Assembly: GCA_947561395.2 (NCBI GenBank)
Contig: OX387185.1
Location: 43,658,602-43,722,601 of the forward strand
DNA length: 64,000 nt
Reading direction: 5' to 3'
Origin: Buxus sempervirens
Lineage: Eukaryota > Streptophyta > Magnoliopsida > Buxales > Buxaceae
The notes beneath the pieces were generated by a model, which worked only from the letters and a program-made list of their open reading frames with translations, made no database searches and had not been told where the DNA came from. Shown in pieces: positions 1-10,947 of the stretch. The position numbers and the translations under genes were made by a program. The first letter of the stretch is position 1. Each line of letters opens with the position of its first letter.

Positions 1-60
1 TTAAATGTACTCTTCTACCCTTTAAAGATCTTTTTTCCAACGTCCCTAAATAACCATTCT

Positions 61-205
61 TTCCTAATACCTAGAGTACCCTTTACAAACCCATAATACC
101 TTTTTCTTTCCTAATGCCTAGAGTACCCTTTATAAACCCATTAATACCCTTTCTTTCTTAATACCTATAATACCCTTTGCAAACCCATTGAGCACCCTTT
201 CTTTC
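61..205. repeat. Degenerate tandem repeat, period about 47 bp
   Basis: About three copies of a unit beginning TTCCTAATACC or TTCTTAATACC and containing TACCCTTT and AAACCCATT, starting near 61, 108 and 155. It is followed by a GA-rich stretch (about 215-300). No coding potential is visible. I see nothing that assigns it to a named satellite. Confidence 0.75.
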
Positions 206-318
206 TTTAGCAAATTGTTGTGAGAGACAGAGAGAGTAGAGAGAGCAAATCGTTGAGAGAGAAATAGAGAGAGTAGAGAGAGAAACAAGCTGTGAGTAGA
301 GTTTTTGGTAATGTAAAC

Positions 319-837
319 TAGGGTTGGCAATGGGTCGAATACGGTATGGATCTACCATGATCCGAATCCAAACCGAAAATAAAAATCCGATATCCGAATT
401 CGATCCGAAATCCGACGAATCTTTTATACATGAATCCAAATTCGAAACTAAATTTATATACTATATCCGAATTTGAAATTTGACCGAATAAATAACTAAA
501 ATCCAAATTCGATCAGAATTAGATCCGATTTGAACTTAAAACTCAAAAGTCAAGCTTAACTATTAAAGCAAATTTTAACTATCAAAACTAATGAGCCATA
601 TAAATATTAAAGCAAGACATGAATAAGGATGGTTCAACCATGGTTTATACAAAGTTTACCAATGGTTTAATGAAAAGTATATGTTGATTTCGGTTCGAAT
701 TGAATATGGACAGATTCGAATTCGGATCCGAAATCCGTATTCGAACCACGGATCTATATCTCATATCCAAATTCGAGATTTTCGGATCGGATCCGGGTTG
801 GATTCGGATATATATATCCGACCCATTGCTAGCCCTA
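319..837. mobile_element. Non-autonomous hAT element (MITE), family A copy 1
   Basis: The ends are inverted: left TAGGGTTGGCAATGGGTCG, right (reverse complement) TAGGGCTAGCAATGGGTCG. The flanks ATGTAAAC (311-318) and GTGTAAAC (838-845) are an 8 bp target duplication with one mismatch, as expected for the hAT superfamily. The 519 bp interior has no transposase and is packed with short motifs such as ATCCGAATTCG in both orientations. It is closely similar to 11588-12139. It sits directly against a MULE transposase fragment. Confidence 0.85.
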
Positions 838-845
838 GTGTAAAC

Positions 846-1145
846 CATGCTTTTTGTATTCGACACCTAAAAGAAAATTTTAATACTTGGCTAAGTGGAA
901 AGCATTTACAGAAAGATGCAAAAGATCTTGCTCTTGGATTACTATCAAAGCTAGCAAAGGCTAGATTACCCAAAGGTTTTGATGATAAATTGGAGCAATT
1001 AGATGGTGTTCATCCGGAATGCTCAACTTGGGTCCATAATTATTCACCACATCATTGGACCAATCTTTTTTTCCCAAAGAGGCAATGGGATAAATTGAGT
1101 TTGAATATGGCAAAGACATTTAATGGCTGGGTGGGGATGGAAAGG
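846..1145 (+). pseudogene. MULE (MuDR-type) transposase fragment
   Basis: About 100 codons resemble the C-terminal half of plant Mutator-like transposases. They contain a CIRHLKENF motif near the start and, near 1048-1125, residues of the type HWTNLFFPKRQWDKLSLNMA followed by FNGW, the usual 'HW...FF...Y/W..LTSN.AESFN.W' block. The N-terminal part, including the first two catalytic Asp residues, is absent. The fragment starts right after the hAT MITE, so it is a relic. It could be a captured or deletion-trimmed MULE; no terminal inverted repeats were found. Confidence 0.7.
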
Positions 1146-1386
1146 AAGGACGAACAAGGTTTGAGGGTAAGGTGAAAGACCACACGAAATACGGGTAATC
1201 TTCCCATAAAAGGTTGGGTTGTTACTGTAGTTGTTGAAGATGAACAGAGTCACCCTAGCTATTGAAAATGAACAGGGTCTGGGGGTTCTTCGTTGTCGAC
1301 AATTGAAGGACGAACAGGGTATTAGGGCAAGGTGAAAGACCACACGAAATAGGGGTAATCTTGTCATAAAAGGTTGGGTTGTTAGT
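1144..1386. repeat. Direct duplication, period 160 bp
   Basis: The stretch GAAGGACGAACA through AAAGGTTGGGTTGTTA occurs at about 1144-1226 and again at about 1304-1386 with a few changes. The copies are separated by about 77 bp of unrelated sequence. The first copy overlaps the end of the MULE relic, so the duplication may belong to that element. Confidence 0.8.
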
Positions 1387-1409
1387 AAATAGGTCTGCAA
1401 ATGGTAGAA

Positions 1410-1602
1410 GAGTCTAAGTAAGTGTTGGAACAGTGTTCTAACACTTAAATGTAAAACTTTAAAAAAAAAAGTACAACTTCGTCAGCAACAGTTTATAAAG
1501 CATTACCTACGAGTCTAAGTGTTGGAACAATGTTCTATCACTTAAATGTAAAACTTTAAAAAAAAAGTACAGCAACAGTTTATAAAGCATTACCTACATG
1601 TA
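1410..1602. repeat. Tandem duplication, period about 101 bp
   Basis: Two adjacent copies begin GAGTCTAAG at 1410 and 1511 and run to AAGCATTACCTAC. They differ by small deletions. Each copy contains an inner hairpin-like GTGTTGGAACA...TGTTCTAACAC. Confidence 0.85.
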
Positions 1603-1874
1603 AAAACTTCCAAAAAGTACGCCTGTTATCTAATTTTGTCTTTTCTTTTTAGATTCGGATCTCTATTCAAGTCGGGTTCCAACCGATACCCATTAAGAGT
1701 TTTGATTGGATCAGTAGAGTGCAGCATAGATTTGATTACCACAGTGGATCTTACAATATTGGATCCAAGTTGAGATGGGAAGACCCAAATTGGATCCTGA
1801 TTGCATCTCGATGCAAAGCAACGCATTGGCCGGTATTGAGGTCGATTATTTGATTACCACGGGAGTTTGGAGGG

Positions 1875-1914
1875 CCATTGGGCCAATACGATCATGATCG
1901 CATTGGTCCAATGG
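1875..1914. repeat. 40 bp near-perfect palindrome
   Basis: Centred between 1894 and 1895 on CGATCATGATCG, with outer arms CCATTGGGCCAAT and ATTGGTCCAATGG. 38 of 40 bases pair. It lies immediately 5' of the probable SINE promoter boxes. It could be a cruciform-forming site or the target/junction of the retroposon. Its role is unknown. Confidence 0.8.
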
Positions 1915-2212
1915 TCTTGTGGGTTTGTGGTAGAGCTTGGAGGGCTAGAGGTCCTGGGATCAAATCCCTCTGCATGCAGTCTATGCAAAGGTTAGTCCCA
2001 AGGAATAAAGCCCCCCAGCATGCAAGATCCATTGCGCTCTTGTGGTGTTGTGGTGACGGTCGAATTCCTCCAACTACGGTGGAATTGGTTGGTAGCTATT
2101 AGCTATGGCTCAATCCGAACATTCCGCAGCAAGGAATAAGCTACTATGGTCAAACCCAAGGTTTTGGCCACGCTGGTAGCCCCCTTCCTCCCTTTTATCA
2201 TTTACCAAAAAA
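1905..2212 (+). mobile_element. Probable tRNA-derived SINE
   Basis: A tRNA-like A box (TGGTAGAGCTTGG, 1928-1940) is followed 17 nt later by a B box (GGATCAAATCC, 1957-1967). The spacing suits an internal RNA polymerase III promoter. About 240 bp downstream the unit ends in TTTACC followed by A6 (2207-2212), a retroposon-like tail. I found no clear target duplication and the 5' end is approximate, so this is a motif-based call. Confidence 0.5.
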
Positions 2213-2409
2213 TTAAGAGGTCTAATATTCGATTCGGGTCAATTAGTAATGGATTTTATCTGCAAGTCTTGGCAACTTGGATTTTCTCATTATGTTAGAT
2301 TAAAAGTTCTAAGGACTTTCTACATAAATATTATATTTGGTAAAATGAATGTGATTTCAATATTTAAGCTAGATATGCGGATACCCTTTGGGGTTTACTA
2401 TGTGAGTAA

Positions 2410-3088
2410 GGTGTTTGGATGAGTTGGGATTTCTTACATGCACTTAATCTTATTCAAAAAGTTCGTTTTTTACATTTTAAAAAAGGAAAAAGCTACAACC
2501 ATTAGATGTTACATGTGTCAATATCTGAATCAAGCAGCAGTGACAAACTGCAATCAAAGGCGGCAGACGATTTCAACCTGGTTAACCTAGCTATACTATA
2601 AAATGTTAAAATATAAATGTTTTCAAATAGAATATATAAACTAATAATATTTTTATTTATAAAATAATTTATATATATTATTTTTGGGTTTAGGGTCAGA
2701 CTGGGCTAAACTCTAACCTAACCATAAACCAATTTATGCCTTACCAAACCCTAACCATCAGATGGCTAGAATTGTCAGCCAATAGTTCTTGAATGGGTCC
2801 TATAATGGTTAGCTAGAAATCCATGGCCCATTTTATTCATGGATGGTCCAAACTGGACCACATTGATGGCCTTTATACTTTAGCTTGAAGTACACTGTAC
2901 ACCCTGTAATGCCAATAACTGTACTGCCAATATACAGTTGGAGGGATTGGGGTCGCCATTAATGGGCCACACTTAGACAGGATGCCTAAGGCCATCTAAG
3001 CAAATCCCCTAATATGGGAACCTGGGAACTCTCTTGTAGGCTCATGGCAGCATGTCTGTCAAGAGAAATCCCAACTCATCCAAACACC
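2410..3088. mobile_element. 679 bp element with 25 bp perfect terminal inverted repeats
   Basis: The left end GGTGTTTGGATGAGTTGG (2410 onward) is matched by the reverse complement of 3064-3088 over 25 bases without mismatch. The interior is non-coding and AT-rich. No target duplication of 2, 3, 8 or 9 bp is obvious. The GTTTGGAT-type end recalls PIF/Harbinger-like MITEs, but the superfamily is not settled. Confidence 0.75.
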
Positions 3089-4459
3089 ACTCCTCTCCAC
3101 AGAATCATCTGTGAGCAGGCCAAATCATGTTCCATTCAGCACAGCCTGCCTTATCCTCCCAAGTTGTCTTTTTCTAATTAACCAACAACCCCAACTTGAT
3201 CACCTTTTATTAAGGTAAAGAAAGAATCTAAGCTTCACTTTTCAAATCCCACTGTACTTAAAATATGAATTTCTGTGGATCATTGCTTTCACCACGACAG
3301 AAGCATTGCATCTTGATGAAGCATGATGTAAAGAGAGACTACTTTTTGTCTGTGACTCTGTTGTGACTCATCCCCAAAATAAGTCATCTCTCAGACCTGC
3401 TCTGGCACTGGAGAGTTGGGTGGACAGAGATGTTCACACCTAAAGATGAACCTTGGAGAAGCAAACCCAATATCTAATAAGATATTTGTTGACATAATCT
3501 AAAGGTCTGCATATATTTAACTTGTGAAGATCATTTTAAATACAGACTAACAAGGTAAAAGAGATGAGTCCCAGCTCCAGCACAGCAAATGATGGCCCAC
3601 TAATTAAGAAAGTTCCAAAAACAAATCTTCAGAGGGAGCACAAGACAAGAACACGTCAAGATATTGTGTCCAAAAGAACAGGCAACAAGAATAATGCAAG
3701 GGCCACACCTATGTATTCACAGACAAATGAAAGGTCAATTAAGAAATAAAAATGGAGAACAACCAACCAAACCATGTTGTCAGAAAACTTTGTTCCTTTT
3801 CTTCCCAATGCAACAGACCTACCACAGTCCTTAGAAGATCCAAAAAGGTGAAAGAAAGTAGCTGAAAAAATTAATAAATAAGGAGAAGAATAATCACTTT
3901 AAGCATGAAATGGACTAAACAAAAACATGGACTAAAGACAAACTAGAAAAGTAATTCCACTAGCTATTGTTATGGATAAGTGATGAATGCATCATGATAA
4001 ACCTATGTGCCATTGTCAGTGTATGACAGAAATAACAGCCAAATTGCTGCTCTTTCCCAAGTAAAACAAATTCCTGCTCTATGTTGAATAAGGCAACAAC
4101 AAAATGAAGAATAACAAGACAGAACTAAAGATAAACATAAATGGGTAGTGAAGAGAGCCATTTCTAACCTATTTAAGAACATGGGTGTTATATTTTCCCC
4201 AGTTTGTGGAGTAGGCTCATCATCTGTTTTTGAATATCTCAATTTTAAGCAGTTTCAAATTGTGAGATATATCTGTTGTTCGGGTAGAAAGCTGCCTACG
4301 GTTAATGAAGAGCCTCTGAGACAAAGGCAGTAGTTATTTTTCCAGCTAATGGACATTACAAAAGCATAGATTTATTTCTGTTAATTTCAATTCAAGAACT
4401 CCAGTTTCTACACTCTTTGTTTATTTGGTATTCTTCTTTGTCTTCCTCTACCTACAGTC
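3089..4459. other. Intergenic, upstream of the SOFL gene
   Basis: No gene recognised. Just before the SOFL start codon is a 3' splice-site-like stretch (CTTCCTCTACCTACAG, ending at 4457), so the upstream part may hold a leader intron and a non-coding first exon. The exon itself could not be placed. Confidence 0.4.
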
Positions 4460-4912
4460 ATGGAGTCTTCCCTTCACTCTGGTGCAGAAGAATGTAGCAG
4501 CAATGAATCCGGGTGGACAATGTATCTTGCCTCCCCCATGCATGAAGATCACCATACTGACAATGAACAAGATGAAGATGATGGCAATGATGATGATAAT
4601 GATGATGATGACAATGGTAATGACAGTGATAATTCTATGGCTTCTGATGCCTCCTCTGGTCCAAGTCATCGAAAACATCCATGTGCAAATGGTGAGGAGA
4701 GTCACAGATTGGCTCATTTGAAGCATGATGCAGGTGAGAATGAACACCAGCTTACCCCATACCACAAGAAAAGCAAGCAAGCAGAGAAGAATATGGATGA
4801 AACAAGGATAAAAGCCAAGAAAGAAGAATTAAAGGTTATGGCAAAAAGTACTAAATCTGTTCAAATTAGTGCTAAGGTAAGGAAAAACGACTTGATAAAC
4901 AGAGGAAAATAG
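4460..4912 (+). CDS. SOB FIVE-LIKE (SOFL) family protein
   Basis: 150 aa, acidic in the first half. It carries the two short SOFL signatures: an N-terminal box near residues 11-21 (ECSSNESGWTMY) and a second near 54-64 (NSMASDASSGPSH). They are separated by a long Asp/Glu/Asn run encoded by GAT-rich repeats. The C-terminal third is Lys/Glu-rich and probably helical (KAKKEELKVMAKS). Family members are small plant-specific proteins linked genetically to cytokinin level and leaf development; their biochemical role is unknown. The start is the first ATG after a putative leader-intron acceptor. An alternative form is possible: a donor at 4877 (AAG|GTAAGG) and an acceptor at 5021 would replace the last 11 residues with 13 others ending at 5063. 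The unspliced end KVRKNDLINRGK looks more family-like. Confidence 0.85.
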   Translation: MESSLHSGAEECSSNESGWTMYLASPMHEDHHTDNEQDEDDGNDDDNDDDDNGNDSDNSMASDASSGPSHRKHPCANGEESHRLAHLKHDAGENEHQLTPYHKKSKQAEKNMDETRIKAKKEELKVMAKSTKSVQISAKVRKNDLINRGK

Positions 4913-7665
4913 ATGTATTTTATGTTGTTCATGTTTATTTCTGAAATGGTTGCATCTGGTACATAATGTTATCAGATAATCAAAATATACCATAATTGAT
5001 GCCTATGTTGTATTTTTCCAGGCATACAGTGTGATGTTTGAAACTTCGAATCAAGAAATATGATAATCAGATAAGCTATGAATGCTTGAGCATATCTGTA
5101 CATAGATATTATGTGTTTTGTATGTATACTGACCAATATATATGCATATACATAGATCATGATATGCAAAAAAAACAGAATGCATGGTGGTATCCTCCTC
5201 TAGCCTAGGTGCCATAGGCATCTACTGGTAGTTCAGATGGCATGAAGACAGGTTTTACACCCCCACTGGGGACTCAAAATTCAAGTACACATCAAGAGAA
5301 CTTACCAAGTGTGTTAATGTTAGCAGCGTTAAGGGAGAGATTGAAGATGCAACTCAAACACTTCTAGAGCAGCAGGGAAGCAATGATGAAATGAAACCGG
5401 CCACAGAACATCCTACAAAACAATACAGAAACCACACACGAGAGAAGGGGGAAAAAAGGCAAAAGAAAAAAGTTCTTATTCATAAGATATCAGAAACTCA
5501 TTATCATACATCATACAAACATAAAGCATCTAGGTTCTAGTCCCAGCTTAATTCTTAAACATTTTGCACCACAAACATAAGGTCATCGCAGTTTACAAAA
5601 TAAATAACTACAAGATATGAAAAACAAGTTCCCCAGAACATCACTTGAAGGGATGTTAAATTCAGGTATGAGCACAATTACTTTGCGGCAAAAATGCCAT
5701 AGGTTAAAATCTATTGCCATCCACCCCTCCAAGGGTCCTGCTTCAGCGGACTGAGTTACAGTCCTTCTACATGAAAATTTAGCCTCAATAATAAATGCAA
5801 ACCGGAACAAAAGGTATCCAAAAATTATAATAGAAAAAGACTGGACGGACCCAAGATTGCAATAGGCAGCATAGGATGAGGGAGGATGTTCCCAACTTAA
5901 GAGAGCCAGTACGCTAAACTTTCAGAAAAATTGTACTGTGTGTTAGTGATGAAAAATTATAGTTCGTGTTTGGAAGCATAAATTCCATTATATCAATGAC
6001 CAGTCCTCTCACGCAATACAGAAAATGCACCACCAAATGGGAGGTACAAGCAAAGAAGGAGAGTGTAACTCTATTTCTACAGGTATGACCCAACTATTCT
6101 TCCCTTTGTATTTGTCTCATTTTTTAAAATGTATGACAAGATAGCCAAGTAATCATTTCTTTATGACTAATAGCTCTTCCATGAGTCCTAAGAAACTAGA
6201 CTCCTTTGGGAAGTGGGAACTTCAAATTTTGGTTCAAGTTCATGGCTATTAGATTTTATTTTTCATGTATTTTTTAGGTACTATTTCTAAAATGTTCTCT
6301 GTGTAATCAATTTCAATTTAATAAAGATGGTTATGCATGATTTAGTTTCATTTTTTGGATATGAGCTTTCTCGAGAGTTCATTTCAATCACTATCTTTTG
6401 CGGATATTTATAATCTTAGAAAGAAATCTGAGATGGTTTTGCCGTCTGTTTAAACTTCAAAGAATCTATAAGGCACCCTAGAAATTTGTTCTCAAATAGC
6501 TAGAGTTAGAAATTTGTTTTGGAATTTTTTTTTTCTGTAGGCTTTCATATGAAGGTAGCAGATAGTTGCAGTATTTTAGGACTTTCTTATGATTTTTGTA
6601 AAAAATATGAGAGTGCACAGCACTTCTACAATCTCTAGGGGAAAACTAATAATCAAATGAAAAGGAATGCTTGAATGACAATTTAATCAAATGAAAATAC
6701 ATTTAGATGGATACTTTGTTGTTCCCAAAAAATGTCTAAACTGATATGAGCCGATTGTAATAGCTTCCAGCTCTCATAACAGAACCTCCTTATTTAACCA
6801 TTGGTTAGACCACTCTTGATACACAATTTAGAGCCTAGTTTAATATCAATTGAATTAATTATAAGTGGCCATCTACCTTGACCTAATGAATATCAATTGA
6901 CCTAATTACAAGTCGTACCACAAAAGTTGTTTATAACTATGATCCAGATCATCTAATCAGACTAAACTAATAGATGCATCTAATCAGACTAATCTAATAG
7001 ATGCTCAAGATTTTTCAACCTCCATACTCTTAATAGTTCTTTTTAGCTCTAGACCCATAATCAGATGTGCATAAACAGCGTGGGCTATCCTTTTGGCTAA
7101 TTTATTTATTTATTTTTGGGGGGGATGGGACCATGGAGTCCAGCATGGTGAGAACGTGTGCAACGTTGGGCTCTTTTAAGAATTGATATTAGGCTCAAAT
7201 CTTTGAGGCAAGCAACAAAAGTTTGAATTTTTTATAATCACTAAGAAACTTCAAAATAACAAGTTAAAAATTTCACCATGATTACTGACTTCCAAATATA
7301 GAAGAAATGCATGGTACCAAAATAATAGAAATAAAAATTCATTTTTTTCCCTTCTGATATTTTCCTCAACAACCACTACATGAATCAATACAACATATAG
7401 CCTTTATGTTCTTAATCTAGAGAAAGGGAGCTTTAAACTAGAATTGAGGCTCAATAAAACAATGAATATTACAACAAGATATGCAAATGGACAACCATAG
7501 CAAACACAACAACACAATAGAACCAAAATCTTGTAAACTACAGCACTTTGAGGAATCTAATTTGGGGCATGTTGAAGTACCATACAATGCTGGTATAAGC
7601 TATCCAACATTCCAGTCCCAACATAACATTATTTGTTCAATGGCAAGTGATTTAAAACATCACTG
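4913..7665. other. Intergenic between SOFL and 6PGD genes
   Basis: No convincing gene. It includes a possible second SOFL exon (5022-5063), a 27 bp tandem repeat (6950-7003), and AT-rich sequence. The last few hundred bases should contain the 3' UTR of the minus-strand 6-phosphogluconate dehydrogenase gene. Confidence 0.5.
6950..7003. repeat. Tandem duplication of 27 bp
   Basis: Two adjacent copies of CATCTAATCAGACTAA...AATAGATG differ at one base. It is short and non-coding. Confidence 0.85.
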
Positions 7666-9141
7666 TCAGTTATAGGTCCTTGCCTGCTTAGCAATCTTGA
7701 ACCACTCAGTATGAAAGGATCCTGCCACATCGGTCCTCTCATAGGTGTGAGCTCCAAAATAATCTCGTTGAGCTTGAACCAAATTAGCTGGCAACCTATC
7801 CCTCCTGTAAGTGTCAAAGTAAGCAAGACTTGCCGACATACCCGGGGTGCTGATACCCGAGTTGATAGCAAGACAGACAACTCTTCTCCAAGCAGATTGT
7901 CGCTCAATAATCTCCTTTGCAAACTCCGGGTCCACTAAAAGGTTTGCAAGTTCAGGGTTTCTATCATAAGCCTTCTTGATTCGGTCCAAGAAAACAGCAC
8001 GAATAATGCAACCTCCCTTCCAAATCCTAGCTAGCTCCCCCAACCTCAAATCCCAACCTTTCTCAATGCTCTTTGCACGGATCAGATTCATCCCCTGTGC
8101 ATAACTACATATCTTGGATGCATAGAGGGCTTGTCTCACATCATCAACCAACTTCTCCTTATCCACAGATTGATCTGTCAAGATGTCACCAAAACCGCCT
8201 GACTTAAAAACTTTGGCAGCTTCAACCCTTTCCTCCTTCAACCCACTGAGAAACCTGGCATCCAAAGATGAGGCTATTGTTGGCGCTGCAACTGACAAAT
8301 CAGCAGCTTGCTGAACAGTCCATTTACCAGTACCTTTCATGCCAGTCTTGTCTAAAACCTTGTCAACCAAATAACCATCTCCCTTATCATCCTTAATTCC
8401 AAAAATATCTGCAGTAATTTCAATCAGAAAGCTCAGAAGCTCACCCTTGTTCCACTCAGAGAAGACATTGTGCAATTCCTCATTTGAGAGCTTCCCCACT
8501 GATTTCAGTACATCGTAAGCCTCGGCAATGAGCTGCATGTCTCCGTATTCAATTCCATTGTGAATCATCTTAACGAAATTTCCAGATCCTCCTTTCCCAA
8601 TGTAAGTAACACAAGGGCCACTATCAGGAACCTGAGCAGCCACCTTATGAAGGATGTCTTCAATATAAGTGTAGGCCTCAAATGAACCTCCAGGCATCAG
8701 TGATGGTCCATGTCGCGCACCCTCTTCACCACCTGAAACTCCCATTCCAAGGTACAGAAGACCCAATTCAGCCATGGCTTTCTCTCGCCTCTCAGTGTTC
8801 TCATACCACTCATTACCACCATCAATAATGCAATCACCTTTCTCCATATAAACAGAGAGGGTTTTGATAGTTTGATCAACAGGAGCTCCAGCCTTAACAA
8901 GCATAATTATGACCCGGGGTTTTTGTATGGAATGAACAAATGATTCCGGATCATGAAAGCCATACAAGGGAAGGTTTCCTTCCTGTTTGGCTCGTTCAAC
9001 AGTCTCATCAACTTTTGATGTAGTGCGGTTGTAAACTGATATGGGGAAGCCTTTCTCGGCAATGTTGAGTGCAAGATTTTGGCCCATGACAGCAAGGCCT
9101 GCGAGACCTATTCTTGATAGATTTGAGGAAGGGGCAGCCAT
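7666..9141 (-). CDS. 6-phosphogluconate dehydrogenase, decarboxylating
   Basis: 491 aa in one uninterrupted exon. Oxidises 6-phosphogluconate to ribulose 5-phosphate and CO2, making NADPH, in the oxidative pentose phosphate pathway. The N-terminal Rossmann fold has the NADP loop GLAVMGQNLALNIAEKG at about residues 12-28. The substrate/catalytic region carries IIDGGNEWYENTERR (about 100-115) and GSGNFVKMIHNGIEYGDMQ (about 180-200) with the expected catalytic Lys and Glu. The rest is the all-helical C-terminal domain, at normal family length. The start is the ATG at 9141 before AAPSSNLSR; the upstream in-frame codon at 9156 is TTG. There is no plastid transit peptide. The C-terminus ends ARTYN, not the SKI-type peroxisomal signal of some plant paralogues, so cytosol is the likely site. 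Confidence 0.97.
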   Translation of the reverse strand: MAAPSSNLSRIGLAGLAVMGQNLALNIAEKGFPISVYNRTTSKVDETVERAKQEGNLPLYGFHDPESFVHSIQKPRVIIMLVKAGAPVDQTIKTLSVYMEKGDCIIDGGNEWYENTERREKAMAELGLLYLGMGVSGGEEGARHGPSLMPGGSFEAYTYIEDILHKVAAQVPDSGPCVTYIGKGGSGNFVKMIHNGIEYGDMQLIAEAYDVLKSVGKLSNEELHNVFSEWNKGELLSFLIEITADIFGIKDDKGDGYLVDKVLDKTGMKGTGKWTVQQAADLSVAAPTIASSLDARFLSGLKEERVEAAKVFKSGGFGDILTDQSVDKEKLVDDVRQALYASKICSYAQGMNLIRAKSIEKGWDLRLGELARIWKGGCIIRAVFLDRIKKAYDRNPELANLLVDPEFAKEIIERQSAWRRVVCLAINSGISTPGMSASLAYFDTYRRDRLPANLVQAQRDYFGAHTYERTDVAGSFHTEWFKIAKQARTYN

Positions 9142-10130
9142 CTTTTTCCTGTCCAAAATACGTGATTATCAGTGGAAGATACATCAAAATAGTATACAAT
9201 GGTTCCCAATATTACTGTGGATCGATAACTTCCAACAATAACTTGTCAAGGCTCTACAATGAAATCAACAGCAAAAAAAAAAAAAAAAGATAGATAGGGA
9301 GAGAGAAACATTTGGTTGTTAACTACAAATGGTAATAACAATAAAAATCACAATGGGAATCTTTCCTCTACAGTAGCTTTTAGAATGAGAAATTTATAGT
9401 GTTTGTTGAGGTTAAAAATACGAACTAAGAAACAAAATAAAACAAAATGCCGGATTGAATACCAATAATAGATCTCGGGAAAATAAATGAACGAGAAAAA
9501 TCCCATTACTCCCTGATTCTCGAAAATAACAAACATTAAATGTTTAAAGAATCGACCAATCCATTAACAACGTATAAATGGATTCTGATTGTTCGATCGA
9601 ATTTAACAAAAATTTTTTTAAAAAAAATTTATTCTTTGTGAATTAGATGAAATAATAAATCTAAAGGTGATGTTTTAACGGAATTAAAAAAAAAAAAAGG
9701 CAAGCCCAAGAAGAGCTTGATGGATCTAATAAAATCAAACCGAAAATGAAAAAATAAGCATAACATACTTCCGAGAAATTATGTGATCCCATAGAATGCT
9801 GAGCATGAACTCTATAGAATACATACGAGCAATGACAAATTAAGCAGATCCCTCTAATAAAGAGAAATATGATAAAAAAAAATTTTATCAGCAAGTACCT
9901 TAAGATCAAACCTAGAACAGAAATGAAACCAAACCTGATATTGTCTTCTGTCCAGATCAGAAGCTTTGAGCTTGAAAACTGACTCGAACCGGAGAACTCA
10001 ACGATTTGGCGTTCGTAAAGAAGAAACTATTTGATCAAAGATAAATAGCGAAACAGATATCAAGACCCCGAAGGTTCAAAGAGGCCGCTCAACCGTCACG
10101 GTAGCTCAGATCTGTTTCTCTCTCAATCTG
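9142..10130 (-). other. Leader exon and leader intron of the 6PGD gene
   Basis: A good 3' splice site (TTTTGGACAG) lies just upstream of the ATG. A donor TATCAG|GTTTGG sits at 9935/9934, giving a leader intron of roughly 780 nt. The first exon would run from about 10130 to 9935. Leader introns are common in plant housekeeping genes and often raise expression. An A16 run lies at about 9275-9290 inside the intron. The exon limits are inferred, not proven. Confidence 0.55.
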
Positions 10131-10156
10131 GTCAAATTTGGCGTTTTTTTCTTTTA

Positions 10157-10168
10157 TGTATTTTTATA
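10157..10168 (-). promoter_or_regulatory. TATA box of the 6PGD gene
   Basis: On the minus strand the sequence reads TATAAAAATA. It is about 30 bp upstream of the proposed transcript start near 10130, before a pyrimidine-rich leader. Confidence 0.45.
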
Positions 10169-10502
10169 TTTCTTTACACAAACTTACCCCATGTCATGAA
10201 AATTACAAATCTCTCCCTTACGTTATTAAAACAATATTCAATCCCTCCATTTTTTTTTTCATTTGTAACATTAACCATCCTTATATCAATTGGTTCTAAC
10301 TCTGACTAAATTTGTCAAATTTTAACTAGAAATGCGTAAATTCTATTGCTTAAATAAACATCATTTGTCTTAACTTGAGATAGATTTCAGACATAATGAA
10401 AAAATGGAATCATATTCAACTCATCTACATATAAATTACCAATTTTACAAAGTCAAAATGATTTAGAATCAATAAAATTCATCAATGTTCACCGTATACA
10501 TC

Positions 10503-10947
10503 GTTTGGCGTTCATTTTGGAAACTCATTCCATGGCATAAAATGAATTCAAGGGTGAGAATGAGTTTGAGGGATTAAAGAGCTGTTTGTTTCCATTAGGG
10601 AATGAGTTTCCCCCAATTGGGTTTTAAAAATGCACTACAAAGAGGAATCAGCCTAACACCTGTTTTTGGATTTTCAAAATGAGTTTTACAAAAATGCGGT
10701 GATATACTTGTAATATCTGTAAATTCTAAAGAATGTGCTTGAAACTTGTTTTAAAGACTCTTTTATATAACAAAGATAGACTTGTCATTTATGAAAACTT
10801 GTTTTGAGTTAAAATAATGATTAACTTGTAATACTTATAACTCTACATGAATCAATCGTCATTCACTAAACATTAAACATACCCTTTCTTCAACTTCTGC
10901 AGACTCATTTGAGAATGAATTTTTCAATCCAAAATAAATGCCAAGCA
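10503..10947. mobile_element. Probable foldback MITE, about 445 bp
   Basis: The left end GTTTGGCGTTCATTTTGGA is approximately the reverse complement of the right end TCCAAAATAAATGCCAAGC. The interior is non-coding and contains repeated AATGAGTTT motifs. No target duplication was found, so the exact ends and superfamily are uncertain. Confidence 0.5.

Noticed and set aside
681..845. N-terminal extension of the MULE frame through the hAT MITE
   Set aside because: The frame runs through MITE sequence; the IRIRIRNP-type residues are translations of its subterminal repeats, not protein.
3564..3749. 61-codon open frame upstream of SOFL
   Set aside because: Basic, low-complexity composition with no domain or splice support.
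9008..9241. Short frames overlapping the 6PGD start on both strands
   Set aside because: Shadows of the 6PGD coding sequence; codon pattern and family similarity belong only to the minus-strand frame ending at 7666.
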